64,000 nt of DNA from Palsa-851 sp050010655 (GCA_050010655.1 JBEKKP010000001.1:3173-67172), one strand, 5' to 3'. Positions 1 to 9,660 are shown, counted from the stretch's first letter. Notes: generated by a model not told the origin, from the sequence alone. Made by a program: numbers and translations.

Positions 1-29
1 CGGAGCCTGCAGACCGTGGGCGGGACTGC

Positions 30-1391
30 CTAACCCTGGCGCGGTCGCTCGACCCAGAGAAAGCTCGTGAAATTCTCGTCGAGGTCCTGCAGGTTGTCCT
101 CGACGACACGCAGACCATAAATGTCCGCGAGCGTCCGGCTCCCCATGGTCGCGATCGTGTCGCTCAACTCGCCACTGGCGAGCAACTCCGCGACTTTGGC
201 CTGATCGATCAGGTCCCCCTCCCCGCTTGTCTGCCGGAGATTCGAATATTTCTTCTCGAGGTTGGTCCGGCATTGACGCAGCACCTGGGGATGCGCCATC
301 ACCGTGTCGACGTTCGAGAAATCCGCGCCTGGAGCAATCATGAGCGCGTGCGAGATCTTGATCGCGAACTCCTCGACGATCGCGAAGCGGTATCGGGCCA
401 TCGCGGCAACCGATTCCCCGACCATGCCGCCCACGGAATTGTGAATGGCGAAGACCCCGCGATCGATCTCGCCCTCGTGCAGCGCACGCAGGACACGCTC
501 GGTGGTATGCAGATACACGATCTCGCTTGGCACTTCGGGAGTCCGGCTCAAGTAATACCGAGCGGCGTCCTCGTTGAAACTCCCCCGCCCACCCTGGATG
601 CCGACGAGCACGCGATCGGTTGCAACGCGGTTGGGCAGCAGCAGGTCGAAGACCGAATCCTGAGCTTCTGAAAGGCGAAGTCGCATCGCCTTGGTGTGCG
701 GGTTGAGCGTCTGCAGGTCGACGAACAGCTGCCATGTGTCGTTGCTCACCTGCGACGTGACGTCCTGCAGCCGCTTCGTGCCAAGCGTGTCGATTTGCGT
801 CGGTGCGAACCCGAATCGCTCGAGTGTCCGACCGACGAAGTGCGTGAGTCCCTGACTCTCCGCGGCGAGTCGATCGTGCTCGTCAGCCGACATCGGTACG
901 ACCACGAGCCCTTTGGACGTGAAGTACGCAGCCCACGCCTGCAATGCTTCGGGAGCAAGACGAAACCCGTCGATGACGATCGTCTGACCCGCCATGCCAC
1001 TCGCAGCAACACTGTCCGGACCGAACAACGGATGCGTCAGGAGTGCCTGGTATCCCGGCGGCAGGAGCCGCGCAAACACATCGCGCGCGTGCAGCTTGAC
1101 CGAGAGCACGTCGATGAGCGTTCGCGAGCCGCCGAGTTGATGGAAGTACGGGAGGTGTTCCTCGAGTGTCGCTTCGAACGCCGAGATCGGGACGCAGTAG
1201 AAGATTGCCTCTGACGACAGCGTGTCGAGCAGCGTCGCCGGCGCGATGCCTTCGCGCTCAGCTGCGGCGCGTTGCAGCTGGTTGGAGTCGTATGCGTGGA
1301 CGGTGAAGTCGGCCCGCAGCATCGAAGCCCAGAGGCGTCCAAACCGGCCGAGGCCAACCACGCCCACTGTTGCGGGCAGGCCACTGGTCAT
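30..1391 (-). CDS. tyrA: Bifunctional prephenate dehydrogenase / prephenate dehydratase-like fusion (TyrA-PheA)
   Basis: A two-domain protein of 453 aa for the last steps of tyrosine and phenylalanine synthesis from prephenate. Residues 8-250 are a TyrA-type dehydrogenase: Rossmann glycine motif GLGRFG (13-18) and the active-site region THPLFGPDS (119-127). Residues about 262-448 resemble prephenate dehydratase: GIQGGRGSFNEDAA, the HNSVGG segment where PheA has PIENS, AHPQVLRQC, and a C-terminal FTSF where PheA normally has the catalytic TRF. The Thr is kept but Arg is Ser. I chose the ATG at 1391 rather than 1451 because the Rossmann fold begins directly after it. The gene diverges from ppc with about 100 bp between. 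The dehydrogenase call is firm; whether the dehydratase half is catalytic or only regulatory is open. Confidence 0.85.
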   Translation of the reverse strand: MTSGLPATVGVVGLGRFGRLWASMLRADFTVHAYDSNQLQRAAAEREGIAPATLLDTLSSEAIFYCVPISAFEATLEEHLPYFHQLGGSRTLIDVLSVKLHARDVFARLLPPGYQALLTHPLFGPDSVAASGMAGQTIVIDGFRLAPEALQAWAAYFTSKGLVVVPMSADEHDRLAAESQGLTHFVGRTLERFGFAPTQIDTLGTKRLQDVTSQVSNDTWQLFVDLQTLNPHTKAMRLRLSEAQDSVFDLLLPNRVATDRVLVGIQGGRGSFNEDAARYYLSRTPEVPSEIVYLHTTERVLRALHEGEIDRGVFAIHNSVGGMVGESVAAMARYRFAIVEEFAIKISHALMIAPGADFSNVDTVMAHPQVLRQCRTNLEKKYSNLRQTSGEGDLIDQAKVAELLASGELSDTIATMGSRTLADIYGLRVVEDNLQDLDENFTSFLWVERPRQG

Positions 1392-1491
1392 CACCGGGGC
1401 TAGTGTACGGGTGCACAGCCGCCACCTCGGCGCCGCACGTCCGCGGCGCACGATGCGGCGAATGCCGGGGCGTCGGTATGGTCGTTGCTAC

Positions 1492-4155
1492 ATGGCGAGC
1501 CCGGCCGAGCGCGAGACCACCGACCGAAGCGTGCGGGACACCGCGCGCCAGGAGATGCCGCGCACCCTGCGCGAGGAAGTCCGGATCGCCGGCGATGCGC
1601 TTGGGCAGGTGATCGCCGAGCACGGAGGCGCCGGACTCCTCGCAGACGTCGAGACGTTGCGGAGAACGGTGATCCGAGCGCGAGTGGAGGACGGAACGCG
1701 CGGAGGCTTGGCCGACTCCGCCGACAAGCTCGTCTCCTCGTGGTCGCTCGACCGGGCCGAACAGGTTGCGCGCGCATTCGCGTGCTACTTCCATCTCGTC
1801 AACCTGGCGGAGGAGCGATATCGCGCTCGCGCGCTCCGCGAGGCCGATTACGGCGCTTCAGGTCCGGCCGAAGCACTGACCACCGCGCTCGCGGCGGTGC
1901 GGGCGGAGTTGGGGGACGCCGGTCTCGACGAGCAACTCGCGACTCTGCGGGTCCATCCCGTCTTCACCGCGCATCCCACCGAAGCTCGCCGCCGCGCGGT
2001 GACGTCTGCGCTGCAGCGGGTCGGGCAGCAGCTGGAGGTGCTCGCCGATCCGCGAGTGGTGGCGGCCGCGCAGCCCGAGACACGACGACGGCTTCTCGAA
2101 GAAGTGGACGCACTCTGGCGAACATCGCAACTGCGCAGTCAGGAACTGCAGCCGCTCGACGAGGTCCGCACGCTCATGGGCGTCTTCGACACGACGCTGT
2201 TCCGGCTGGTACCGGCCGTCTACCGCGAGCTTGCAGCCGCACTCGACGATGGCGACGACGGCACGCGGCCGCCGGCCGCGCCGGCGTTTCTCCGATTCGG
2301 CAGTTGGGTCGGCGGCGACCGCGACGGTAACCCACTCATCACCGCCCACGTCACGCGTGAGACGCTGCTCATCCAGTCGGAGCACATCCTCCGCGGACTG
2401 GAAGCGGCTGCCACGCGCATCGGCACCGGACTCACGGCCGACTCCGACACCACCCCGCCGGACGATCGCTTTCTCAGCCTGCTCCGCGCGACGCGACAGG
2501 TCGTCGGCGACCGCGCCATCGCCATCGAGACACGCGCACCGGGCGAGCCGTACCGCCAGTTCCTCCTGCTGTGCGCCGAGCGCATCGCGGCGACACGACG
2601 CGGCGATCTCTCCCTCGCCTACTCGGGACCGGAGGAATTGCTCGACGACCTGCGAGCCCTGCAGGCCGCGCTCGTCGACGCCGGCGCGCCGCGACAGGCA
2701 TACGGTGAAGTGCACGAGCTCATCTGGCAGACGGAGACATTCGGCTTTCATCTCGCCGACCTCGAGATCCGTCAACACAGTGGCGTGCATCGCACTGCGC
2801 TTGCCGAGATCTCAGCCGGCGGCGCGCGCTCGCCAGAGACGCATGAGGTCGTGGCGACGCTCAGGACGATCGCGCTGCTGCAGCAACGCTTTGGCGCGCG
2901 TGTGTGCCATCGCTACGTGGTGAGCTTCACCCGGAGTGCCGAGGACATCGCTGCCGTGTACGCGCTGGCGGAACTGGCGTGCGCGCCGAATCCGGCTCCA
3001 GAGCTCGACGTGGTGCCTCTCTTCGAGACGGTCGTCGACCTGACCACTGCTCGCCAGACGCTCGACGCGATGATCGAGCTCGAGCCGGTGCGCCGGCGGA
3101 TGGCGGCGACGGGCCGCGCCCTCGAGGTGATGCTCGGCTACTCCGACTCCGCCAAGGAGAGCGGTCCGGTTTCGGCCACGCTCGCCCTCTACGCCGCGCA
3201 GGCCGACCTCGCGGCGTGGGCTGCGGAACGCGCGGTGCGCCTCACGCTGTTCCACGGGCGCGGCGGCGCGCTGGGGCGCGGCGGTGGCCCCGCGAACCGC
3301 GCGGTGATGGCGCAGGCACCCGGTTCGGTGTCGGGCCGTTTCAAGGTCACCGAACAGGGAGAGGTGATCTTCGCCCGGTACGGCAACGGCACCCTCGCGC
3401 AGCGCCATCTCGAGCAGGTGACCTCGGCCGTCCTGCTGACATCCACTCCTGCGGCGCGGCAACGCACTGAGCGCGCGGCCGTTCGCTTCGAAACGCTCGC
3501 GCGTACTCTGGACATGGCCGCCCGTTCCGCGTATCGCGATCTGGTCGACATCGACGGATTCGCGGCGTACTTCAGGGCCGTGACGCCTGTGCGAGAGCTC
3601 GCGCGGCTGCACCTCGGATCGCGTCCCGCGAGTCGTGGCAGCGACACGGGGCTTTCATCGCTCCGCGCCATACCGTGGGTGTTCGCCTGGTCGCAAATCC
3701 GCCTGAACCTTCCGGGCTGGTACGGGATCGGCAGCGCGATCGCGACGGCGAACCTCGACGAATTGCGTGTCGCGTACGACGAGTGGCCGCTGCTCGGTGT
3801 CCTCATCGACAACGCGGAGATGAGCCTTGCGAAAACGGACCGCTTCATGGCCGAGCAATACCTGCGTCTTGGCGGTCAACCGCACATCGCCGGCCTGATC
3901 CTGTCCGAATACGACCGCACGATCGCCGCGATCCTCGCGGTCACCGGCCAATCACGGCTCCTCGAGAAGCGACGTGTGCTGTCCTGGGCGGTCGAGCTGC
4001 GCAATCCCTACATCGACGCGCTCTGCCATCTCCAGCTTCGGGCGCTGCGCGCACTCCGAAGCGGCGACGCCAGCGACGCCGATCGCAGGCGCCTGGAACA
4101 GCTCCTGCTCCTCACGGTGAACGGGATCGCCGCGGGATTGCAGAACACCGGCTAG
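1492..4155 (+). CDS. ppc: Phosphoenolpyruvate carboxylase
   Basis: Cytosolic anaplerotic enzyme that carboxylates PEP with bicarbonate to oxaloacetate. The 887-aa length is normal for bacterial PEPC. Family signatures are intact: FTAHPTEA with the catalytic His (161), VGGDRDGNP (273-281), the YSDSAKESG block near residue 545, the glycine-rich loop FHGRGGALGRGGGP, and the hallmark C-terminus ending QNTG. The open frame extends upstream to 1222, but homology starts after the ATG at 1492, which also clears the divergent tyrA start. It faces a DinB gene tail to tail with 13 bp between. Confidence 0.97.
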   Translation: MASPAERETTDRSVRDTARQEMPRTLREEVRIAGDALGQVIAEHGGAGLLADVETLRRTVIRARVEDGTRGGLADSADKLVSSWSLDRAEQVARAFACYFHLVNLAEERYRARALREADYGASGPAEALTTALAAVRAELGDAGLDEQLATLRVHPVFTAHPTEARRRAVTSALQRVGQQLEVLADPRVVAAAQPETRRRLLEEVDALWRTSQLRSQELQPLDEVRTLMGVFDTTLFRLVPAVYRELAAALDDGDDGTRPPAAPAFLRFGSWVGGDRDGNPLITAHVTRETLLIQSEHILRGLEAAATRIGTGLTADSDTTPPDDRFLSLLRATRQVVGDRAIAIETRAPGEPYRQFLLLCAERIAATRRGDLSLAYSGPEELLDDLRALQAALVDAGAPRQAYGEVHELIWQTETFGFHLADLEIRQHSGVHRTALAEISAGGARSPETHEVVATLRTIALLQQRFGARVCHRYVVSFTRSAEDIAAVYALAELACAPNPAPELDVVPLFETVVDLTTARQTLDAMIELEPVRRRMAATGRALEVMLGYSDSAKESGPVSATLALYAAQADLAAWAAERAVRLTLFHGRGGALGRGGGPANRAVMAQAPGSVSGRFKVTEQGEVIFARYGNGTLAQRHLEQVTSAVLLTSTPAARQRTERAAVRFETLARTLDMAARSAYRDLVDIDGFAAYFRAVTPVRELARLHLGSRPASRGSDTGLSSLRAIPWVFAWSQIRLNLPGWYGIGSAIATANLDELRVAYDEWPLLGVLIDNAEMSLAKTDRFMAEQYLRLGGQPHIAGLILSEYDRTIAAILAVTGQSRLLEKRRVLSWAVELRNPYIDALCHLQLRALRALRSGDASDADRRRLEQLLLLTVNGIAAGLQNTG

Positions 4156-4168
4156 CGCGCGTGACCCT

Positions 4169-4714
4169 CTAGGTCTGCGAAGGCGCGACCGCACGCACCG
4201 CATCGAGAGTCCGGCGCATCTGGTCGATGTGAAATCGACCGTGCCCGGCAATCAGATGGAACATGAGGTCGAAGCTCTCGGGGCCACGCTCGGCGTGGAG
4301 GCCGTCGCGCGCTCGCTGCTCAGGAGTTGAGCGACGCCAGAGCGCGAGGTTGGCAGTTCGCAGCGCATCGAACGTGGCGAGCAGCTCCGCCGGATCGGCG
4401 TTGGCGTACCCGAGCGCGCCCACCCAGCGATCCTGGTCGTAGCCGATCAGTGGTGGCCTTTCCTCCGCGACGACCCAGCGATATCGCGCCGACGAGACGA
4501 TCTCTGCGTCGACCATGTGCCCGAGCAACTCGATCACCGACCACTCGCCTTCCGCGGGCCGGGTGCGGAGATGGTCGCCGGCGGACGCTATGACTTCACG
4601 GAGCGCCGCCGACGTGCCCTCCTGCACGACGGCCGGATCGTCGTTGCCGACCAGGTCGATGAGCATCGTCTGATAGGCCTTCGGGTTCTGGACCGGATCG
4701 ACGACGGTGCTCAC
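4169..4714 (-). CDS. DinB-family four-helix protein
   Basis: A 181-aa DinB/YfiT-like protein, a family of metal-binding four-helix bundles often acting as thiol-dependent transferases of unknown substrate. The segment GEWSVIELLGHMVDAE contains the first conserved His, and HLIAGHGRFHIDQM near the C-terminus supplies two more, forming the usual three-His metal site. The frame is open far upstream (to 5572), but that part is antisense to the next gene. The GTG at 4714 is chosen because AGAGGAGG lies about eight bases upstream. The specific substrate cannot be told from sequence. Confidence 0.8.
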   Translation of the reverse strand: MSTVVDPVQNPKAYQTMLIDLVGNDDPAVVQEGTSAALREVIASAGDHLRTRPAEGEWSVIELLGHMVDAEIVSSARYRWVVAEERPPLIGYDQDRWVGALGYANADPAELLATFDALRTANLALWRRSTPEQRARDGLHAERGPESFDLMFHLIAGHGRFHIDQMRRTLDAVRAVAPSQT

Positions 4715-4846
4715 TGCGGGCCTCCTCTGACTGGACTCGTGCCGGGTGATGGTGCCATCCCGATCGGAATGGATGCATCCGCCACGGCACCACGGGTGGA
4801 CGCGGAATAATCCGCTCGTGGTGCACGTCAGACGTCGCGCGTTCGC

Positions 4847-5734
4847 ATGAAGGTCGGCGTCGTCGGCATCGGCAAGATGGGACGGCCGATCGCGGATCGT
4901 CTGATCGCCGCCGGTCACGAGGTCGCCATCTGCAACCGGTCGGAAAGCGCCGCGGTGCAGTCGCTGCGAGACAAGGGAGCGACGGTCTCCCCCTCCCCGC
5001 GCGAACTGGCCGCCGGGTCCGAGTTCGTCCTGACCGCGCTCCCCACCGAGGACTCGGTGCGTACCGTCTATGCGGAGATGGTCGAGGTCGCCGCACCGGG
5101 CCAGCTCTATGCGGATCACTCGACGGTGAGCCCCGGCTTGAACAGGCAGTGTGCCGAGACGCTGCGCGCCCGCGGCGCCGCGTTTCTCGACGCGCCAGTG
5201 TCCGGCGGACCGGCCGGAGCCGAGGCGGGGACGCTGACCGTGATGGTGGGCGGTGACGAGGCGACCTTCCAGCGCGCTCGTCCCGTCTTCGAGGCATTCG
5301 GCGCCAAGATCCGTCTCTGCGGACCGGTTGGTGCGGGGCAGGCGATCAAGCTCGTCAACCAGTACCTGGTCGCCGTGCACACGCTCGCAGCGTCCGAGGC
5401 CGCGGCGTTCGCCGTGCAGCTCGGCGCGGACCTCGCCACGGTGCAGGACGTCATCGGAACGTCGTTCGGGAGCTCGGCGATGCTGTTGCGCAACCTGCCG
5501 CGCTATATCGCCCGCGACTTCAGTCCGGCAACACCTGTCGGGCTCATCGCCAAGGACCTGTCGATCATCCACTCAGAGGCGGCACTTGCCGGCGTGCCCC
5601 TCCTCCTCGGCGGACTTGTCGAGCAGTGCTATCTCGAGGCAAAGGCTCGCGGTTGGGCCGGAGAGGACATGTCGTCGCTCGTGAAGTTCTGGGATCGCGA
5701 GGGCAGCGAAAGCGACTCCGGACCGGTGGCCTGA
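4847..5734 (+). CDS. 3-hydroxyisobutyrate / tartronate-semialdehyde reductase family dehydrogenase
   Basis: A 295-aa NAD(P)-dependent beta-hydroxyacid dehydrogenase. The N-terminus has the Rossmann motif GVVGIGKMGRPIA (4-16). The substrate loop is DAPVSGGPAGAEAGTL, and the catalytic Lys sits in GQAIKLVNQ. Family members include 3-hydroxyisobutyrate dehydrogenase and tartronate-semialdehyde reductase (GarR/GlxR). The second is favoured here because the next gene, one base downstream, is a hydroxypyruvate isomerase and the gene after that is a glycerate kinase. Substrate assignment is inference from this context. Confidence 0.85.
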   Translation: MKVGVVGIGKMGRPIADRLIAAGHEVAICNRSESAAVQSLRDKGATVSPSPRELAAGSEFVLTALPTEDSVRTVYAEMVEVAAPGQLYADHSTVSPGLNRQCAETLRARGAAFLDAPVSGGPAGAEAGTLTVMVGGDEATFQRARPVFEAFGAKIRLCGPVGAGQAIKLVNQYLVAVHTLAASEAAAFAVQLGADLATVQDVIGTSFGSSAMLLRNLPRYIARDFSPATPVGLIAKDLSIIHSEAALAGVPLLLGGLVEQCYLEAKARGWAGEDMSSLVKFWDREGSESDSGPVA

Positions 5735-5735
5735 C

Positions 5736-6524
5736 GTGCCCCGCTTCGCCGCAAACCTCTCGATGCTGTGGCCGGACCTCGGACCCTTCCAGCGCTTCGA
5801 TGCCGCCGCAGCCGTTGGGTTCGCCCAGGTCGAGATGCTGTTTCCGCACGAACTCGACGCGGATCGCCTCGCGATCACCCTCGAGAACCTCGACCTCGAG
5901 ATGGTCGACTTCGACCCGTACCCGGGGGACTGGTCAGGCGGCGAACGCGGGCTGCTCGCGCTGCCGGGTCGCGAGCAGGAGTTCTTCGACGGCGTGCGCG
6001 ACGCAATTGCGCTCGCGGCCCGTATCGGCACCACTCGGCTCAACACGCTGGTTGGCATTCCACCGGCAGGCGTCACCAATGAACAGGCTCGAGAGACGGT
6101 GATCGCCAATCTCAACCGGGTCGCGCCCCTCGCGCAGGACGCGGGCGTCACGCTACTGGTGGAGGCGATCAACAACGTCGACATCCCTGGGTACTGGGCC
6201 GGGACGGTGGCCGTCGCGGCCGGACTGGTGGAGGCCGTCGACCACCCCAATGTGCGCCTTCAACTCGACCAGTACCACGCGGCGATGGCCGGCGAGGATG
6301 CGATCGAGTGCCTCCGGACGTACTTCCCGATCGTCGCGCACGTCCAGATCGCCGATGCTCCGGGTCGTCACGAGCCCGGAACCGGCGTCCAGCCGATCGC
6401 CGCGTTCCTCCGCGAGCTCGATGACCTCGGCTACGACGGGTTCGTGGGGCTTGAATATCGCCCGCTCGTTGACACCGCGTCAAGTCTTGCGTGGATTCGG
6501 GCGATGGACCTTCGCCGTCAGTAG
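5736..6524 (+). CDS. hyi: Hydroxypyruvate isomerase
   Basis: A 262-aa TIM-barrel enzyme of the AP-endonuclease-2 superfamily interconverting hydroxypyruvate and tartronate semialdehyde. The N-terminal FAANLSMLWP and the internal VEAINNVDIPGY and LQLDQYHAA segments, with metal-binding Glu/Asp/His, are characteristic of Hyi. It starts with GTG one base after the reductase stop, so the two are almost certainly cotranscribed. Its last 45 bases overlap the end of the convergent glycerate kinase gene. Confidence 0.87.
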   Translation: MPRFAANLSMLWPDLGPFQRFDAAAAVGFAQVEMLFPHELDADRLAITLENLDLEMVDFDPYPGDWSGGERGLLALPGREQEFFDGVRDAIALAARIGTTRLNTLVGIPPAGVTNEQARETVIANLNRVAPLAQDAGVTLLVEAINNVDIPGYWAGTVAVAAGLVEAVDHPNVRLQLDQYHAAMAGEDAIECLRTYFPIVAHVQIADAPGRHEPGTGVQPIAAFLRELDDLGYDGFVGLEYRPLVDTASSLAWIRAMDLRRQ

Positions 6525-7637
6525 GGCTTGGTGGGAGGTCACGGCAAGCCTCCCGGCGCGGCGCAGCAACGCTTTCGGATGTCGCTGCGAGTCCACTGCT
6601 GGATCCAGCGATGCAAGCGACATCGTCGAGGTGAAGAGCACTGGAGACGCATCCAGCACCGTCCCCGCGATCGCGATGCATGGAATCCCGAACCGCAGAG
6701 CCCTGGTCGCGACCTCGGCCGGCGCCTTGCCTTCCGCGGTCTGAGCATCCAGCCTTCCCTCGCCAGTCAGCACCGCATCCGCCCGGCCCAATGCTGCGTC
6801 GAGACCGACCAAGTCGCAGACCAGGGAAGCGCCGGACACCAGCCGGGCCCCGACTAGCGCGAGGCCGAATCCGCATCCGCCCGCGGCGCCTGCTCCCGGC
6901 AGTATCGACAGATCGCTTCCCTGCGAAGCGGCCGCGAGTGTCGCGAATCGCGCCAGGCCCTGTTCGAGACGCTGCACGTCCGCTGGCGATGCCCCCTTTT
7001 GCGGCGCGAACATCTGGGCAGCTCCGGTCGGGCCGAGGAGCGGACCCCGAATGTCGCAGGCGACTTCGATGGAACAGCCGGCGAGCGTGTGCCGCGCCTG
7101 GAAGAGATCGAGGGCCGCGAGATCGGCAAGACCGGCGCCGCCGGCACCGATCTCGGCCCCGCTCGTGTCGGTGAGCCGGCCGCCCAGCGCCTGCAGCAAC
7201 CCCGCGCCACCGTCGGTGCAAGCGCTGCCGCCCACCCCCACAACGATGCGTTTGGCGCCCGCCCGCGCTGCGATCCGGATGAGCTCGCCGGTCCCGCGCG
7301 ATGTCGCGTGGAGCGCATCGGATGGGACGCTCCCGAGGCGCCGAAGCCCGGAAGCCTCGGCAAGCTCGATGACGGCTTCGTCGCCTGACAGCCATCCGAG
7401 GCGGGAGATCACTCTGCTCCCGATCGGGCCCGTGACTCGGTGGCGGGTGACACGCGCCTTGGATCCATTTGCCGCGAGGAGGACGTCCAGGGTGCCGTCA
7501 CCCCCGTCCGCCACAGGTAACTCCACAGCGACAGCGCCCGCATCGCGAACACCCCGAGCCATCGCCGCAGCAGCTGCGCGCGCCGTGAGTGTGCCCTTGA
7601 AGGCGTTCGGCGCACAGACGACGACCGCGGGTGTCAT
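6480..7637 (-). CDS. glxK: Glycerate kinase (GarK/GlxK family)
   Basis: A 385-aa type-II glycerate kinase phosphorylating D-glycerate. Signatures are APNAFKGTLTA at the N-terminus, PVADGGDGT (about 40-48), RIVVGVGGSACTDGGAG and GAGAAGGCGFGLA. The ATG at 7637 opens directly on the conserved APNAFKG segment; a longer start at 7673 is possible. It is convergent with hyi and overlaps it by 45 bases. With the reductase and isomerase it forms a route from hydroxypyruvate/tartronate semialdehyde into phosphoglycerate. Confidence 0.9.
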   Translation of the reverse strand: MTPAVVVCAPNAFKGTLTARAAAAAMARGVRDAGAVAVELPVADGGDGTLDVLLAANGSKARVTRHRVTGPIGSRVISRLGWLSGDEAVIELAEASGLRRLGSVPSDALHATSRGTGELIRIAARAGAKRIVVGVGGSACTDGGAGLLQALGGRLTDTSGAEIGAGGAGLADLAALDLFQARHTLAGCSIEVACDIRGPLLGPTGAAQMFAPQKGASPADVQRLEQGLARFATLAAASQGSDLSILPGAGAAGGCGFGLALVGARLVSGASLVCDLVGLDAALGRADAVLTGEGRLDAQTAEGKAPAEVATRALRFGIPCIAIAGTVLDASPVLFTSTMSLASLDPAVDSQRHPKALLRRAGRLAVTSHQALLTAKVHRPNPRKT

Positions 7638-7671
7638 CGAGGTGCTGCGAGATCGAACCGCATGGGAGCCC

Positions 7672-8961
7672 ATGGTGAGGAATCACAGTGGCGGCGGTCA
7701 GAATGTCCCGGTGACCACCCGGGGTTTGACCGCGGGACTCGGCGTGCTCTACGTCGCCGCGTCGACGGTTCTTCCACTCGTGTTGAAGACGGCGCCGTCC
7801 GACCTCGATCTGTACTTATGGCCGCAGGCGGAGACCGTCGTCGCCGGACATCCGCTGCTCATCTATGCCGCGAACGGCAATTCGCTGTACATGAACGACA
7901 ACGGCCCGCTTGGGCTGGTGCCATTGGTGCCGGTTGCCGCGCTGGCCAATTCGCTCGGATTAGCTATGAGCCTGACCGGGCGCGCGGCGCTCGCGGGCGG
8001 GGTCGCCTCGCTCGTCGCGCTGTTGCTCGCATACCAAGTGGTGCACTTTGTCGCAGCCGCGCGCGGCGACACAAAATGGTCGCTTGGCATCGCAGCAACC
8101 GTGCTGCTCGCGCCGGCACTCTGGATCGCGATCCTTGATTACGGTCACATCGAACAGCCGGTGGAGCTGTGCCTTGTCCTCTTCGGAATCACCTGTGCTC
8201 TTCGCCAGAGGAACGCTCGCTCTGGCATGGCGCTTGGGGCAGCAATCCTTGCGCGCACCATTGCGGGTTTCTGCGTGATCCCCGTGGTGCTCATCGCTCT
8301 GACAAGGCGACAACCTCGGGCCGCGACCACCATCGCGGTCGCGGCTCTGGCGACGATTGCCGTGGGGCTCACACCATTCGTGCTGGCCGACGCGCAGGCA
8401 ACGGTACACGCACTCATCACCTACCGAGCCGGCCTTCCGATCAGCGGCGGCTCCTTCTGGATCGTCGCGCGTGACGCGTCGTGGGCGGGTCTCGTGGGCT
8501 CGTCGGACGTGTACCTCGGCGCAGCGGTAGCGGCTGCACTTGTGGCAGTAACGCTACGGCACAGACCATCAATCGGCACCACGCACGCCGGGGTGATCGG
8601 GCTGGTCACCGTCGCCTCGTGCTGCGTCCCGCTCCTCGCCAAAAGCGTGTTCCCGTATTACCTTTTCGAGCCATACGTGTTTGCCGTCCTCTGGTGGCTG
8701 GCGCGTCCCGGCACAGCGCTCAACTGGCGAGTGGTGGTCCCGGTTCTCCTCACCATCGACGTGTTCATCGTCATGGCAGCAACGACGTCGCCGGCCGGCG
8801 CGGCGGCAGCGGCGGCGAGTGTCACTTCATCCGTTCTGGTCGCCGTCTGCGTCGCACTCGTGACCTGCGACCTGTTTCGCGCGCCGGATGGCGCGCCGGC
8901 GATCAGCGTCGTGCGCGATACCGCTCGCCAGCGCATTCCGGTTGCGCAGGATGCGCACTAG
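7672..8961 (+). CDS. Multi-pass membrane protein, GT-C/mannosyltransferase-like
   Basis: A 429-aa polytopic protein with about ten or more hydrophobic segments. The first begins near residue 17, and an extracytoplasmic-type loop follows with DLDLYLWP, whose acidic residues resemble the catalytic loop of GT-C polyprenyl-phosphate glycosyltransferases. No unambiguous family motif is visible, so the assignment stays general. The frame is open from 7051, but the upstream part is antisense to glxK; the start is ATG 7672 or GTG 7675. The next gene begins at the base after its stop, suggesting cotranscription. Confidence 0.6.
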   Translation: MVRNHSGGGQNVPVTTRGLTAGLGVLYVAASTVLPLVLKTAPSDLDLYLWPQAETVVAGHPLLIYAANGNSLYMNDNGPLGLVPLVPVAALANSLGLAMSLTGRAALAGGVASLVALLLAYQVVHFVAAARGDTKWSLGIAATVLLAPALWIAILDYGHIEQPVELCLVLFGITCALRQRNARSGMALGAAILARTIAGFCVIPVVLIALTRRQPRAATTIAVAALATIAVGLTPFVLADAQATVHALITYRAGLPISGGSFWIVARDASWAGLVGSSDVYLGAAVAAALVAVTLRHRPSIGTTHAGVIGLVTVASCCVPLLAKSVFPYYLFEPYVFAVLWWLARPGTALNWRVVVPVLLTIDVFIVMAATTSPAGAAAAAASVTSSVLVAVCVALVTCDLFRAPDGAPAISVVRDTARQRIPVAQDAH

Positions 8962-9660
8962 ATGACGAGCGAACTCGGCAGGTTCCTGCTCCTCGGTTCC
9001 GGCGAGTTCGAACCCTGGTCTGAAGCAGCGGAACGGTTCGCGCTCGCCGGGGCCACGGGTGACGGCTCGGTTGCCATCCTCGCCACCGCGTGCGGACGCG
9101 AGGGCGATGCCGTCTTCGAGCGGTGGAATGCGATGGGCCTCGCCCACTACGCGGCACTCGGCATCATGGCGAAGGCGCTGCCGGTCCGCAACCGTGTCGA
9201 CGCGCTCGACACCGGACTGGCAGCGCACCTGGATGCCGCGAGCATGGTCTTCTTCAGTGGCGGCAGCCCGAAATACCTCGCGGAATCGATCAACGGCACG
9301 CCGATCTGGGACGGCGTGCAGCGCCTCATCCAGCGAGGGGGCGTGTTCGCCGGGTGCAGTGCGGGCGCAATGATCACCGGCGCCACGGGCATGCGCTTCC
9401 CATTCTCGAGCGGGCTTGGGCTGCTCCCGACCAATGCGCTCGGCGTGCACTGGGACGCCCTGTCGGGGTGGTGGGTCCGCTGGCTTCGCGACCTCGCGCC
9501 GCGGCGTGTTCCAGCAGCGGTCCGGTTCATCGGGGTCGCCGAGAACACGGCGGTCGCGACCGATGGAGACGTGTGGCATGTCTTTGGCAGGGGCGTCGTC
9601 GACGTGCGCCGCGGCCGCGAGCGGCTCACGATGCGCGAAGGCGACGAGTTCCCGAGGTAG
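8962..9660 (+). CDS. Peptidase S51 / cyanophycinase-like serine hydrolase
   Basis: A 232-aa protein of the class I glutamine amidotransferase-like fold used by peptidase S51 enzymes. FFSGGSPKYL (95-104) matches the GG(D/N)Q-type oxyanion region, and GVFAGCSAGAMITGA (about 126-140) carries the nucleophile elbow with Ser in GCSAGA. These define the family, which cleaves Asp-containing dipeptides or cyanophycin. It is too short for full cyanophycinase and is closer to dipeptidase E-like proteins. The start codon directly follows the stop of the membrane protein gene. Confidence 0.75.
   Translation: MTSELGRFLLLGSGEFEPWSEAAERFALAGATGDGSVAILATACGREGDAVFERWNAMGLAHYAALGIMAKALPVRNRVDALDTGLAAHLDAASMVFFSGGSPKYLAESINGTPIWDGVQRLIQRGGVFAGCSAGAMITGATGMRFPFSSGLGLLPTNALGVHWDALSGWWVRWLRDLAPRRVPAAVRFIGVAENTAVATDGDVWHVFGRGVVDVRRGRERLTMREGDEFPR

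Noticed and set aside
1222..1491. N-terminal 90 codons in frame with ppc
   Set aside because: They are antisense to the tyrA start, and PEPC homology begins after the ATG at 1492.
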